Source: Mallotus nudiflorus (lineage: Eukaryota; Streptophyta; Magnoliopsida; Malpighiales; Euphorbiaceae). Taken from it: a stretch of 64,000 nt of DNA. The notes below the pieces were generated by a model. It saw nothing but the letters and a program-made list of their open reading frames with translations, did not search any database and was not told where the DNA came from. Made by a program: the position numbers and the translations under genes. This document shows, piece by piece, positions 11,275-22,345 of this stretch. Positions within the stretch are counted from its first letter, which is position 1, and the number at the start of each line of letters is the position of its first letter. The DNA lies in assembly GCA_947683625.1 (NCBI GenBank), contig CANTUR010000112.1:372501-436500 (forward strand). Direction: 5' to 3'.

Positions 11275-11916
11275 ATCTAGGCTTACGAGTTTAGGGTTTT
11301 CCCTCGTTCGACCATCAAACATTTCTTAAAGGACAACTTTCCTCGTTGTTTTTACTGGATCATAAGGATTACTTATTTGATTGAGGATTATGTAATGGCT
11401 TGAGACTATATGTGCAGGATGTCCCTTGATTAGGTATATCTGGCTCTTGTTGTGTTGGTTGTTTCTTTTTTAAAGATTATTTATTCATTCTTTCCTTTTG
11501 AGAGGACCTTCCTTCACTAGTGGGTGGTAAGGTCACACTGGATGATAGAGATGGTGACTGTATGGCAGCTGATGGAGAGACGATTATTGCTCTCTGGCAT
11601 TACTAGTAGAGTGTGGTATTTGGGTAAGCGAGTCCACCATTGGTGGGATGGTCTGTTTGTGAGGAGAGTCCCTATTCCTCCCCTTGGCGACATGTTCTAG
11701 GGCCATAAGCTTAATGGTGATAAGCATAATGCTGCCATGATGTGATACTCCTCTAAGAGTCTCTTAGAGAGTGCATGCTTTCCTTATGTTAATGTATTGA
11801 TCCCTTAATTAATTGACACTGTGGCTAGTGGCACTTTTCCTCCACCTCCACCTCCTTAGGCAAATACGTCTTATGGGCCATCATGTGGATCATCGAGAGT
11901 TGCTTCCTCTGATTTG

Positions 11917-12007
11917 GTAGGCTTTTATTTCTAGTTTGTATGAGCATGTAACAAACTTTGTTAGTTTTAAACTATAATTGACATGATTTGTGAGAGCTTA
12001 TCTGCAG
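11917..12007 (+). other. Candidate intron 3 of the PMD gene (91 bp)
   Basis: GTAGGC donor at 11917 and a CTTATCTGCAG acceptor at 12007. The following exon reads, after two TGA stops, GSHWKRSRSYFEENEG. Both TGAs could be deaminated CGA (Arg) codons. Confidence 0.5.
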
Positions 12008-12412
12008 TGATGAGGATCTCATTGGAAGAGATCTAGGTCCTATTTTGAAGAGAATGAGGGCATGTTCCATACAAAGGTGACTACCCATACTAGTGGTGTG
12101 GCTTCTAGTAGTACTATTCTTAGGGATTTAACAGTTTAATAATCCTTGGCTTTGCTTGGGACAAATATCTTTAGTAGAGTAGTGCATTTTGATCTGCCTT
12201 GACCCAACTTTCCTTAATTGGGTGTTACTCCTCGTGACACTACTCATATTTGTGTTTTATTTCACTTATTTTGCCTTTGGTTCATTTATTTGGTGAGTGA
12301 TGATTGACTTATTTGCTCGCTCTTTGTAAGTTCCATCTCCTCAAGCCAATACTAGTATACCATTATTGGAAGTGCGCAGCAACGCTTTTTGGAGTTTGCG
12401 ACCACTGAAAGG

Positions 12413-14609
12413 GTATGCTTGTAAACGGTGTGGTTTAGCGCGTGCCTAAGATTTTAGCAACTACAACACTGTTTGAACTTAGGGCTTTACAGAACACACT
12501 AACCACTGTCACAAAGACATGGCGTGGAGATGAGGAGTTGCCACTAAGGGTAATAACCAGGAAAAATAAAAAAATGGTGGTACTCAATTCTCTAAAAGAA
12601 AACCAGCACCATAACTAGGAGATTTTGGATATGGAATACCAACTTCTTTCAATCTTATGTTCACTTAGAATTACTTTATGAATTACTATCTTACCCTCTG
12701 TTTACATGCAATTTCATATAAACCCTTATTAAAACAATCAATTTCAGGCAAACTACTCATGAAAATACATGTAAACAATGCACTCATTTAAATTTGCAAT
12801 CCCTAAGTTTGTATAATCTACATTGATTTTAATTAAATGGGCTAAATCTACATGTTTTAATTTACAAGTGAGCCTAAAGATTAACATGCGTAATTCGTAT
12901 TCAATTTTAATTAAGTAACCTAAGTCTATTTATTTTAATTCTAAATGGGCCTAAATCTACAAATTATGAAGTATTTAAATTAGTGAGCCTAGTTTTATAT
13001 ATTTTATTTCTAAAGTGATCTTAAATTTACAAATTATGGAAAAGGCTTAAATTAAATAGGCTAAGTCTAAATTAATTAAATTAGGTGGGCCTATATCTAA
13101 ATTTACTAAATGGGCCTATGTTATCTCTGCCCTAAATCTAATTAATTACAGGCCTAAAGATGCATTTTTATTAATTAAACCTAAAAAACCTAAACTTATT
13201 TAAATGAGTTAAAGCCTAATGTGGACTTAGGGCTTAAAACACATAAACATAAACAAACAAGCCTAAAAACAATAAAAAATATAAAAAATCATATAAGAGA
13301 AAAAAAAATCAATCATAGTTATTCTAAAATCCTAATTTAATTAAAGTGACTTTAAATAAAAAAAATAAAAAAAAATAATCAACATGCAACCATAATTCTA
13401 TCCACTTAAATCTAATTCAATTTTAATTAAACAACTTAATAATTTTTATAGCCATTAATTTTAATTAATTACCTAATTAAAATCATAATTTCACTAAACC
13501 AATTAATTAAAATAAAATACACAATCACACACACATGATTTCATTATTCCCACTATTGGGGTTATTACAATGATTAACTAAAAATTGTAAGAAGAGAAAA
13601 ATTAATATAATCCAAAAAATAAAAAATAAAAAATAAAGCAACCCACAAAATAATAATAAATAAAAAAACCTAGAAACTATGTTTGGCTACAAAGTTCAAT
13701 CCATGGCATTCCATGGACCTTCATGGATTTTATTTACCTATTAAAATCATCAAGTAATCCCCTCCATAATCACCAACATAAAAGAATAAACAATGATTAG
13801 TGAATAAAAAATAATAAATAAAATTGAAATTTAATAAAATCAAAATAATAAAATAAAATAAAGGAGGAAAGAAAATGATGATTATGGATGTAGTATAAGT
13901 TGCCCCTTAAACTAGTATAAATCACCGTTGTTTGTTAGATGGATCTTCAAGAACTTGTTATTCTTCTTCTTAAAAGTCTATTGCTCCTTGCTTCAAAAAC
14001 AAATAAATCATAGAGAATATTTTTTATGTACTACCTAAGGAAAAAAGAAAAGTCTTCGAGAGGTCTCCTTTTTTAGAGAGCTCCCCTTAAGATAGCTCAA
14101 GTTCAGCTTTTATAGGAAAAAACCCTAGCTAAAAACATATCCTGCTATGACTTACTTTTCCTAGAGTTTTGATTAAAATTAAAGAAACCAAATTTTATTT
14201 ACTAAAATAAAATAAAAAAACAGAAGGGACATGCTTAATTATGACGAGAATTGTGTAATTCCAATTGGAATTATAGAATTCTTATCAAAATTATGTAGTT
14301 CCAATCGAAATTATAGAATTTTGATCTCTTTAATTACAAAACACCCCTAAATGAATTTAAAATTTTCAATTAGGTCCTAAAAAAAATTGCAATTAAGTCC
14401 TTAAAAAACCGATTAAATCCCTTTTTGAAATGCATTCAGACTTTTGAGGTTTCAAACTTCAACTACTAAAGATCTATTTATAACATTTTCATCATTGGAG
14501 TCCTCTTTCGCATCCACACTTCATCCTTAAATTGGGTGTTTACAATGCTTCCTTTATTGTACTTATTTATTTTATCCAAATATTTTTTGTCTATATCTAT
14601 CATATGCAG
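12413..14609 (+). other. Candidate intron 4 of the PMD gene, carrying a solo LTR
   Basis: GTATGC donor at 12413, following AQQRFLEFATTER, and an ATATGCAG acceptor at 14609, preceding YVIQVEHHHTSC; both are in phase 0. Without the solo LTR and one target copy (2,130 bp), the intron would be about 67 bp. Confidence 0.55.
12420..14544 (-). mobile_element. Solo LTR, family B
   Basis: 2,125-bp LTR, reverse complement of the LTRs at 15619-17699 and 26815-29000. Plus-strand ends are TGTAAACGGTG and GGGTGTTTACA. The target duplication is perfect: ATGCT at 12415-12419 and 14545-14549. It shares diagnostic blocks with the other two, such as the CCATGG inverted motif (about 13700-13725) and GGGCCTA-type runs. 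It has no internal sequence, hence LTR-LTR recombination. It lies in a probable intron of the PMD gene. Confidence 0.93.
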
Positions 14610-14759
14610 TATGTCATACAGGTTGAACACCATCACACTAGCTGTGAATGGGAGCAAGAGCGTGCAGCTCATTATGATCGTATTGGTGAGCTAGAGTCAC
14701 GACTATCGTCCTTTGTGATGAACAATGATGAGCCTAGATCAGATGAGGGAGATTCTTGA

Positions 14760-15500
14760 GCAGGACTCCTGCTTGCTTCTGATGGTAGCCATGGCCGATG
14801 TAGTTGTTTTAGGAGCTAGGTGTAGGACTTTTAGTTTGTGATTTGCTTTGTTGTATCATTTTCCCAAGGTTATGGACTCTGGGTGTTGTATGTGGGGATT
14901 TTTCCTACATGTGCCATATGATATTTGTATGATGATGACTATATATTGTTCTTATTATGTATCATTGATGATGTTTGCTGCCTCTTTTTATTTTTCCTTT
15001 TTTTGCTTAAGGCGTGTCCTTTCGGAGCTTTTCACACTTAGCTGGGTTTTCTTTTCCTTCCCTTTTTTGCCTAGGGTATCTCCTTTTGGAGCTTTTCACA
15101 CCTAGATAGGCTTTTTTATAGGCTTTGACGATAGTGGCTAATCTCATAGAGAGAGTTAAGAATTGTGGTCATGTAATAAAAGAAAATGCAAAGCATGCTT
15201 GATGCAATTCATTACGATAAAATGTGTCATATTTTTCAAAGAAATTTTGCATAAATTGGCAATCATTCTCATTTCACTAAAGTCATTTAAGAAAAGCACA
15301 AATGCATTCATACAAATTTTGAACTCAAAGTTACCCCTATCCTTAACTAGCCTTCTTTAGGTTTTTTAGTTAAGTATTTTCTCTCTTTCCCTAACTTTTT
15401 CCTAGGTTGCCCATGCAAGGTTTTCAACCTAGTGGGAGGTCCCTAACTTTTGCCTACGTTGCTATTTTTAGGTTTTTAACTCAGCATGATTTTTTTTTCC
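14760..15500. other. Tat spacer between PMD gene and integrase end
   Basis: Converging 3' ends: the PMD stop at 14757-14759 (plus) and the integrase stop at 15501 (minus). It contains a duplicated segment (GGAGCTTTTCACAC at about 15018 and about 15090) and a second doublet (CCCTAACTTTT at about 15390 and about 15441). No credible coding sequence is seen. Confidence 0.5.
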
Positions 15501-15618
15501 TTAAACATAGTACTTTTTCAAGTGGTCTATATTGACAGGTTCAAAGAATTCGTTGTTGTCAGAATCCATTAGCTTGATTGTGCCTTTCGATAAAACATGT
15601 TTGACTAAGTATAGGCCT
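15501..15618 (-). pseudogene. Tat integrase C-terminus (severed)
   Basis: The open frame ends in YLVKHVLSKGTIKLMD and PVNIDHLKKYYV-stop, the typical end of plant gypsy Tat-type polyproteins. It is separated from the rest of integrase (29001 onward) by the 13.4-kb family-B element. Joining the two flanks at the target duplication restores a continuous reading (NWEG then LYLVKH), which proves they were contiguous. Confidence 0.9.
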
Positions 15619-17699
15619 TGTAAGTACCCAATTTCAGGATGCAATTGTGCACAATTACAATGTAAGACCCTATGATGAAATTTATTCAAAAATTGAACTT
15701 GGTTGTTGATTTTCTATATTTTAGGGACTAAACTGCAATGTTTTTAGGATTTAATTACAAATAAGTAATTTTTCAAGGTCTTTTGGTAATTAAAAGTTAA
15801 AAAAAATTTTAGGATCGACATTGGTGTAATGTCGATAGGAATTACACAATGCCGATCAGCATTATACAATGTCGGTCGGCATTGTGTAGTGTCGACGTGC
15901 AATAAGTCCTTTTTAATTTTTTTCTTATTTTTTGTCGATTTTTTCAGTGTTTTGATTGGTTGAAAATTCAAATTTTATCTTTATGATTATATGATAAGGT
16001 CTTTTTTAAATGCAAAAGATTTTTGAAATAAAACAAACAAACACTATCTGATCATCAGTCCATTCCTCCTTTGGAGGAAGTCAGTATATGCAGACTCTGC
16101 ATTTAAAAGCAGAGTCTTCATGAGTGTGTGGAAAAAAAGAGGAGGATTTTTTTACATAGATAGAGGAACTAAGAAGAACTCACACATTCGTAGATCAAAC
16201 TTTGATTTCTTCTGTTCTTTCAAAACCCTAATTTTTACAGTTCATTTAACGAGGACGATCCAACATTTTTTTAGTCCTAGTCCAGAATCAAACCAATACT
16301 GAGTCAATTTCAACGATGAAAATCCTAATCTAAGGGGCCAAAAAAGGGCATTTGCAGAGCATCTAAATCATCAGTGTTATTTTCTATTTCATTTTTTATT
16401 CTTTCTATTATTTTCTTTTTGTGATTTTTCTTTTATTCTGTTATTCTTTTTTATTGTTTAATTTCACTACTAATCTTATTACTTGTGTTTTTTTTGTTTT
16501 GATATATGCATATGGATTAAGGAGGATACTGCTATATTTAAATTGAACAGAAGGTCCATGGAATGCCATGGAAGAACCTGTGTTGTTTTCTAGTATAATT
16601 TAGGGTTTTATCTTTATTTTTTTTCCATTTTTTGTGTTCTGTGTAGTTATTTTAATTTCTGGGTGTATAATCATTTAAATTTAATTTTTGTACATAGTTT
16701 GTAATAGTGAATAGTGAAAATTTTAATTTTCTATACTTTAAAATTGATTAGTAATTAGATTCAATTGGGTAAAAAAAAATCAATTAAAATCAATGGTGGT
16801 AGTAGCTTAAATTAGGGTTTGCATGTAATTAATTTAGGGTTTTTTAGAAGATCACTATAATGTTTATTTGATCCATTTTTTTTGTGTTTTATTTGTTTTG
16901 GGATTGTTTTTTTATGTTTTTATCCTTTTGGGCCCCAAGCCCATGTTTAGATCTAACACACTTAATAAATAGGCTGAAAAAATGATTTAGGTTTTTAAAT
17001 AATTAAAATCAACATAGGCCCGTTAGGATAATTAGATTTTAGGCCCGCTTAGTTAATTAAAATTGTTTAGACTTAGCTCAGCCCATTTAATTTCATTTCT
17101 CTTAAAATAAATAGACCTAGGTCCACATTTCACTTAAAATAAAACCAAGTTAGACTTAGGCAATAGACTTAAGCCCATTCCTTAGACAAACTAAAATAAA
17201 TAGATCTAGGCTCACTACTTAATAAAAATGTAGGCCCACCTTTAGTCCATTTCGCACTTCTAAATAAAATGTAAATCTAGCTAACTTTTTAATAAAATTA
17301 ATATAGTTTAGACTTAGGAACAACGGGATCTTGAGTGCATTTTTTACTTGTAATTTTATTGACTTGTCACCTTTTGGGTTAGATGGATGTCAAATAGGGT
17401 TTAATAAAATTGCATGTAATTAGAGGATGAAATAATCATCTATAAAATTATTCTAAATGAACATGAGACTAAGAGAAGTTAGTATTTCGTATCTAGAATC
17501 TCCTAGTTGTGGTGCTAGCTTTCTCTTAAAGAATCGAGTACCACCTTTTCTATTTGTCCCAATTATTACCCTGGGTGGTGACTCCTTATCTCTATGCCAT
17601 GTCTTTATGACAGTGATTAGTGTGTTCTCTAAGGCCTTGAGCCTAAATAATGTCGTGGTTGCTAAAATCTTGGACGCGCGCTAAACCCTGCTGTCTACA
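15619..17699 (+). repeat. 5' LTR of the family-B element
   Basis: 2,081 bp, starting TGTAAGTACCCAATTTCAGG and ending GCTGTCTACA. Relative to the 3' LTR it lacks short segments, for example a 15-bp GCCCCAGTAGTGGGA-type block near 16705 and about 40 bp near 17160, so the two LTRs have diverged by indels as well as substitutions. Confidence 0.92.
15814..15900 (+). promoter_or_regulatory. Palindromic repeat array in the family-B LTR
   Basis: About four 20-22-bp units, each centred on a near-palindrome of the type ATGCCGATCGGCAT. It lies about 200 bp from the LTR start, in the presumed U3. The 3' LTR has the same array (27010-27160). The role is unknown; an enhancer-like or hairpin role is possible. 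Confidence 0.5.
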
Positions 17700-17700
17700 G

Positions 17701-17718
17701 TGGTGACTCCACTGGGGA
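17701..17718 (+). other. Primer binding site of the family-B element
   Basis: TGGTGACTCCACTGGGGA, one base after the LTR end. TGG at the start pairs with a tRNA CCA end. It differs only slightly from the Tat host site (36603-36620). Tat/Ogre elements often use tRNA-Arg, but I cannot confirm the tRNA here. Confidence 0.8.
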
Positions 17719-18413
17719 TAAGAGATACTGATTCTACTTGTGTTCTTTAGAATTGTTTTATCGATTATTATTTCATTATTGCATTCATTCTACATGTCCC
17801 TTCTAAACCGATGGCGTTGGTTTATGATTCCATGATTCCACTAGCTTCATGAAGTTATAGATTGGCTAACCATCACTCTTAGCCTTAACTCAGTTCAAGA
17901 GAGATTACCAGGCTCATCTGACCAGATTCTTTAAACTAAGTCCTTAAGGGGGGTAATCTTCTCTTAAGTTAGTAAAGGATGCTGGGCCCCTCTGACCTTG
18001 GCTTGTAACTCAAAGTCCATAATGGAGAGCATCTTGCTAAGGGAACCTTAACTTTTCATCGAACCCTAACCACATATAATGGCCTAGTTACTTCCCTAGG
18101 ATCTTCATCCAAAGTGCTTGTTTGTTTGAATTTCCATGAGGTATTTCTATTTATAAAAGCCTAGGCCTATACCTTTAAAGCTCATTCAAGCTAATAAGGA
18201 TTAGGCTAGACCTTTATATTTAGAAATGTTGCTTCTATGCTTTTTCTTTTAAGAGAGATTTGGCATGCACATCGGCTTTTAATATCCCCTGTTGATATGA
18301 AGGCCAAGATAAAAAAATCCTAGGAAAAGAAACTCGCCATTGAACACGTGTGTGGGAGGAATAAGGTTGGAAGGCTTATACTTGCATGTTGCTTGTTGAT
18401 TGCTTCTTGATAC
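17719..18413 (+). other. Leader between primer site and gag
   Basis: About 700 bp of non-coding leader, with several short frames broken by stops. No recognisable protein. Plant Tat elements usually have long leaders. Confidence 0.5.
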
Positions 18414-20972
18414 TTGCTACTTGCTAAGTGCCTACCTATTATGTGTTGCATAAACATATGCATCATGCATACATATAGTCCGTGCATCATACTAATACCC
18501 TGTTTTGCAACCATCATAGATTCATCTGGGCCTTCTCGTGTCTGGGGAAGAAGAGGTGGCAGATTGACCAGAGTTGATTTAAGTCCAGAGTCCATAGCTC
18601 AAAGCATTCTTCATAGATTGGAGAGAGTATAGGGGAGTCTAATCAATCCACTATTCCTAGAAGCTGAATCAGCTCAAACTAAACAGATTGAAATGGAACA
18701 ACAACTAGAGATGTGGACCTTGAAGGACATTAAGGGAGCTTTAATGGATGACATGAGAGCTATGATGCAAAATGAACTCAGACAGGCTTTGGCTGGACTA
18801 GTGCAACCTGTTGTTGGACAACCACCTGCTGCTATTATTGAACAACCACCTGCTGTTGTTATTGAACAACCACCTACTACTACTGTTGAATAGCCACCTA
18901 CTGTAGGAGCTCCACCTATTGCTGTAGCTCCTCCACCTACTATTAATAATGTTGTGGGGCAACCTACTCCTAGAAATGTACCTGCTACTGATGTGAGATT
19001 GGAAGACACTAAAAACTACATGGTAGAAAAGGCAAAAAGAGAATCACTTGAATTAATTCAAGACCTTGAGTCCAAGCAAATGCAAGCATTGACTCAAAAA
19101 ATTTCCAAGATGGAAGAGCTAATTAGAGGATAAGGAATAAGATATTCTTTTGACTTTGATGATATGTTGCAAATGGAGGGTGACAAGCTGCCTAAAAAAT
19201 TCAAAATGCCTCAACTGTAGAAATTTAATGGGAGAAGAGACCCTAGAATTCATCTGAATCAATATACAACAACCATGAGCACTACAAAAGCACCTCTAAC
19301 GATAGTCACTAGGTTGTTTGTGATGTCCCTGGAAGGAATGGCTGTGAATTAGTTCCATAGGTTAGAGAAGTCTATTAGAGTTGATTGGAAGGAACTATAT
19401 ATTGCATTCTTGAAATAATATGATTATAACACTCGATTGGAAGTGTCAATTAAGGATTTGGAGTTGACTAAATAGAAATCAAATATGTCTTTTTCTAATT
19501 TCTTAACTCGTTTCATGAATAAAGCAGGGATGATGAAAAATAAGGTTGCTAAAAAGGATCAAGTTAGAATGATAGTTTGTAATGTGTCACCTAATTTGGT
19601 CGAGAGGCTACAGATGATGAATCCCAAAACCTTTGTGGATTTTTATGATGATGGGTTACAAGCTGAGGAAATTGATAGTGAGAAAAAGAAAACTGTTAGA
19701 GGCACAGGAACTTGAAACTACCCAACTAAGGGCATACAACAAGGAAGTACTAGTTGAGTTATAGAGGTGCGTGCAGTTCAACAACCTAGAAGGTTCTCCA
19801 ACTTCAACCAACCACTCTCCAAAGTTCTAGAGAGGCTAATCCAAAAAGGCCTACTCATACCCTTAACCTTTTCTAAGCCACCAAACCCAAATATCCTTGG
19901 TTTTGACCCTAACAGTTACTGTAAATTCCACCAAGCTATTGGCCATCCTATGGAAAATTGTATCTGCCTAAAACACGAAATCCAAAACTTGATAGACTCT
20001 GGAAAAATCACCGACCCTAAGAAATCCAATTCCAACTTAAACACCAAAAATAACGCTTTCCCAGACTACCAAAATGTTCCACCACCAGCCACCATGATGA
20101 TCAACTCAGGGGTTAGCGAAGAAGAAGTGCTAAGCTCCTTTAAGGACCTCAACCATATTCCCAATGGAGGACCTTTCGGATAGCCACAGAGAGGAGTAGA
20201 AGATTTATTGGGCCTACCCTTAGGCAAGTTTGATTACAGAGTATTCTACTTGAAACCACCCTCTGCTGATATCCCTATTGAATCAATTAAGCTCTCAAGT
20301 TGGGGAGATGAATTTTATGATAAGCCAGTAAAAGAAGAGCCTGAAATTCCTGAGCGGTCACCAAGAGGAGTTGAAGATCTATTTGGATAACCTTCAGGCA
20401 AGTTTGACTACATAGTGTTCTATTCTAAACTTGCTTCTGCTGACATCCCCATTGAATCAATTATGCCTACAAGGTGGGGTGATGAATTTGAGGATGAACC
20501 TTTAGCTCTTAAACAGTCTCAAAAAGGAGTTGAAGATTTGTTGAATCAACATTTAGGTAAGCTTAATATGAAAGATCTGAAAAGGAAGGAAACGTGCACA
20601 ATGGAAGTATGGAAAGATGGGAAAAAAGACTAAATCATTGGAGTTATTGACATTTGGAATGACTCTGATGAGGAAAGCCTAGGCGATTTTAATGTTTGGA
20701 GTGATGATCCTAAAGTGAATCATGTCACTAGAAGTGGGAAGAATTATAAAGCGATAGAAAAGAAAATAGAAAGAGTAATGAAAAGAGAAGAAACAGAAGA
20801 TGCAGAGATAGAAGAAGAACATAAAGAGGATTTGATTTTGGAACAACTAAAGAAGGCTAAAGCAAATGTTAGTATTTGGGAATTATTTATGCATTTAGGC
20901 AGCCATAGAGGAGCTTTTGTCAAAGCTCTATCGAACATGAATATTGAGACAGCAGCTACATTGAGGCTATAG
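18414..20972 (+). pseudogene. gag of the family-B element
   Basis: A single frame runs through this interval with premature stops. It opens with a region containing RVDLSPESIAQSILHRL. Then comes a coiled-coil-like N-terminus from ATG 18693 (MEQQLEMWTLKDIKGALMDD), a proline-rich spacer of EQPP repeats (about 18820-18900) and the retrotransposon gag core (FNGRRDPRIHLNQYTTTM at about 19225, and FLTRFMNKAG at about 19500). The zinc-finger-like CKFHQAIGHPMENC is at about 19920-19960, followed by LKHEIQNLIDSGKI. It ends in an acidic tail with two RGVEDL-type repeats (about 20190-20400). Gag forms the virus-like particle and packages RNA. Many stops fall where CAG, CAA or TGG codons are expected. 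Confidence 0.85.
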
Positions 20973-21960
20973 TAGCAAAGGTGATAAAAAAGAAACATGG
21001 GCTGGTAACATTTTCAGATGATGACATGCCTTTGGAAGGAAGAAACCATAATAAAGCATTATTTATCCCAGCTGAAGTAAAAGGGAAGAGAACCAACTTT
21101 ATAATGGTGGATGATGGTTTAGCTATAAATGTATGCTCGCTAAAGATCCTGCTTAATCTGGGTATGAAAGTAGATGACTTGAGAGCTGCAAACCTCATAA
21201 TCAGAGCTTACGATGACAGTACCAAGAATGTGGAGGGAGGATTTCAGGCTTTGGTCAAAACAGGGCCCATAGAGTTAACTGTTGAATTTACTGTGTTGGA
21301 CATCCTTGTCACCTATGCCCTACTATTGGGAAGGCCGTGGTTTCATATCCTAGGAGGAGTACCCTCAACTATGTATCAAAAGAAAAATTCCCTTATAAAG
21401 GAGAAGTTGTGACAATAGAACCTAGAACCAATGCAGCTGTGGCAGCTATACTTGATAAACAGAAACAAGTGTGTGTTCCGCCTGGTTTCCAGATTGTTAG
21501 GATATTTGATGGGACTGAAATGGGTTCGAGAGTAGCAAAAATGATGGAGAATATGAATTACCAGTTTGGATGAGGACTGGGGAAGAATGAACAAGGAGAA
21601 TTCCCAGGATTTAAAAATCAAGATGACACAATAGGATTGGGTTTTACAGGGGAAGCAAAGCCAAAAGGTAGAAGGGAAAGGAAGAGATTTAATACAGAAA
21701 AGAGGAAGCTTTATGCAAAAGTTGGTCCCTTAAGTCAGAACTTCATTAAGCCAGGGGAAGTCAAATACTATCTGAGAGCTAAGGAATCAGTCAGTGTTTA
21801 TGGAGCAGATGTCCCTAGGTTTGAGATCTTCAATGAGCAGATTGTGGAGAATCTGATAAAGGACAACAAAGAGGAAGTGATGAAGCTGGCAGTTGAGAGG
21901 ATGCATCGTATTGCTGGTAAAGAGTTGTTATGTCAACCACCTCAAAGACAACCACTATGA
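20944..21960 (+). pseudogene. Aspartic protease + G-patch of the family-B element
   Basis: The frame changes by one base near 20950, then reads through TFSDDDMPLEGRNHNKALFI and the protease core. The catalytic motif appears as MVDDGLAINVCS (DDG in place of the D-S/T-G of active proteases), followed by YALLLGRPWFH, the conserved C-terminal part. A second frameshift lies in an A-rich run at about 21376-21391. The G-patch follows: GLGKNEQGEFPGFK at about 21574-21615, with the preceding Arg codon now TGA. It ends at 21958-21960. Retroviral-type proteases cleave Gag-Pol. The same DDG motif occurs in the Tat host, so it is a family trait in this window. Confidence 0.85.
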
Positions 21961-22029
21961 GACTCAACATCACTAGCATTTAGAATAGGAAATAATATTT
22001 TTCATTATCTCATTGAATAAAATTTTAGT

Positions 22030-22235
22030 TTCTAGTGATCGATGATATAAATTCGGATTATGCTTGCTTATGTGATGTACATCCTAATGGTACTGTGCAT
22101 TATAATAGTGATTACATCTGCTTGTTTGACATAAATTTAATTTAATTAAATTCATTCAGCATAGGTATAAATGCAAATTCAAAGAACATACATATATCAC
22201 ATGATGTAACTTCCGAAGATAGGAAATGTGAGAAA
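22030..22235 (+). pseudogene. Remnant of the protease-RT linker
   Basis: The frame reads DYACLCDVHPNGTVHY, then DYICLFDIN, and after one stop NIHISHDVTSEDRK. This aligns with the Tat host linker (AYLFDVFPDGSVYCIDKN, then ISKDVTLKEK) at about 32215-31990. Homology stops at about 22235, exactly where purine-rich low-complexity DNA starts and before RT would begin. Confidence 0.65.
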
Positions 22236-22345
22236 AATAAAAAAATAAAAAAATAAAAAAGAGAAAAAAAACAAAAAGAGAATAAAGAGAGAAAAAAAGA
22301 AGAGAAAGAAAGAATAGTAAGATAAAAATTAGAGAGGAAAATTCA
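22228..22345 (+). repeat. Purine-rich low-complexity tract
   Basis: About 110 bp of A-rich sequence with AAATAAA and GAGAAAGA repeats. It marks the edge of pol homology in the family-B element and could be the scar where RT-integrase was lost. Confidence 0.7.

Larger units (their letters stand above)
9977..14759 (+). pseudogene. Plant mobile domain (PMD, MAIN-like) gene, antisense in the Tat element
   Basis: It encodes a decayed plant mobile domain protein, a family found in host MAIN-type genes and in some transposons; its molecular role is not settled. Recognisable blocks: MEFPNILEGLEDIFLDEEG at 9977; THTFQLLVGEMTITPLDF at about 10720-10775, then AITGLNF and LVPFSEEEF; LPVMRDLDGLSRYYLG at about 11060-11105; AYEFRVFP at about 11281; WWDGLFVRRVPIPPLGDMFW at about 11640-11700; WKRSRSYFEENEGMFHTKV at about 12026-12080; RAAHYDRIGELESRLSS near the end. 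The blocks lie in different frames, separated by stretches with GT-AG splice sites, so it appears to contain introns. It runs opposite to gag-pol, between the integrase end and the 3' LTR. A solo LTR (12420-14544) interrupts it. Several stops (for example TAG for Trp near 11278) make it non-functional. Confidence 0.78.
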
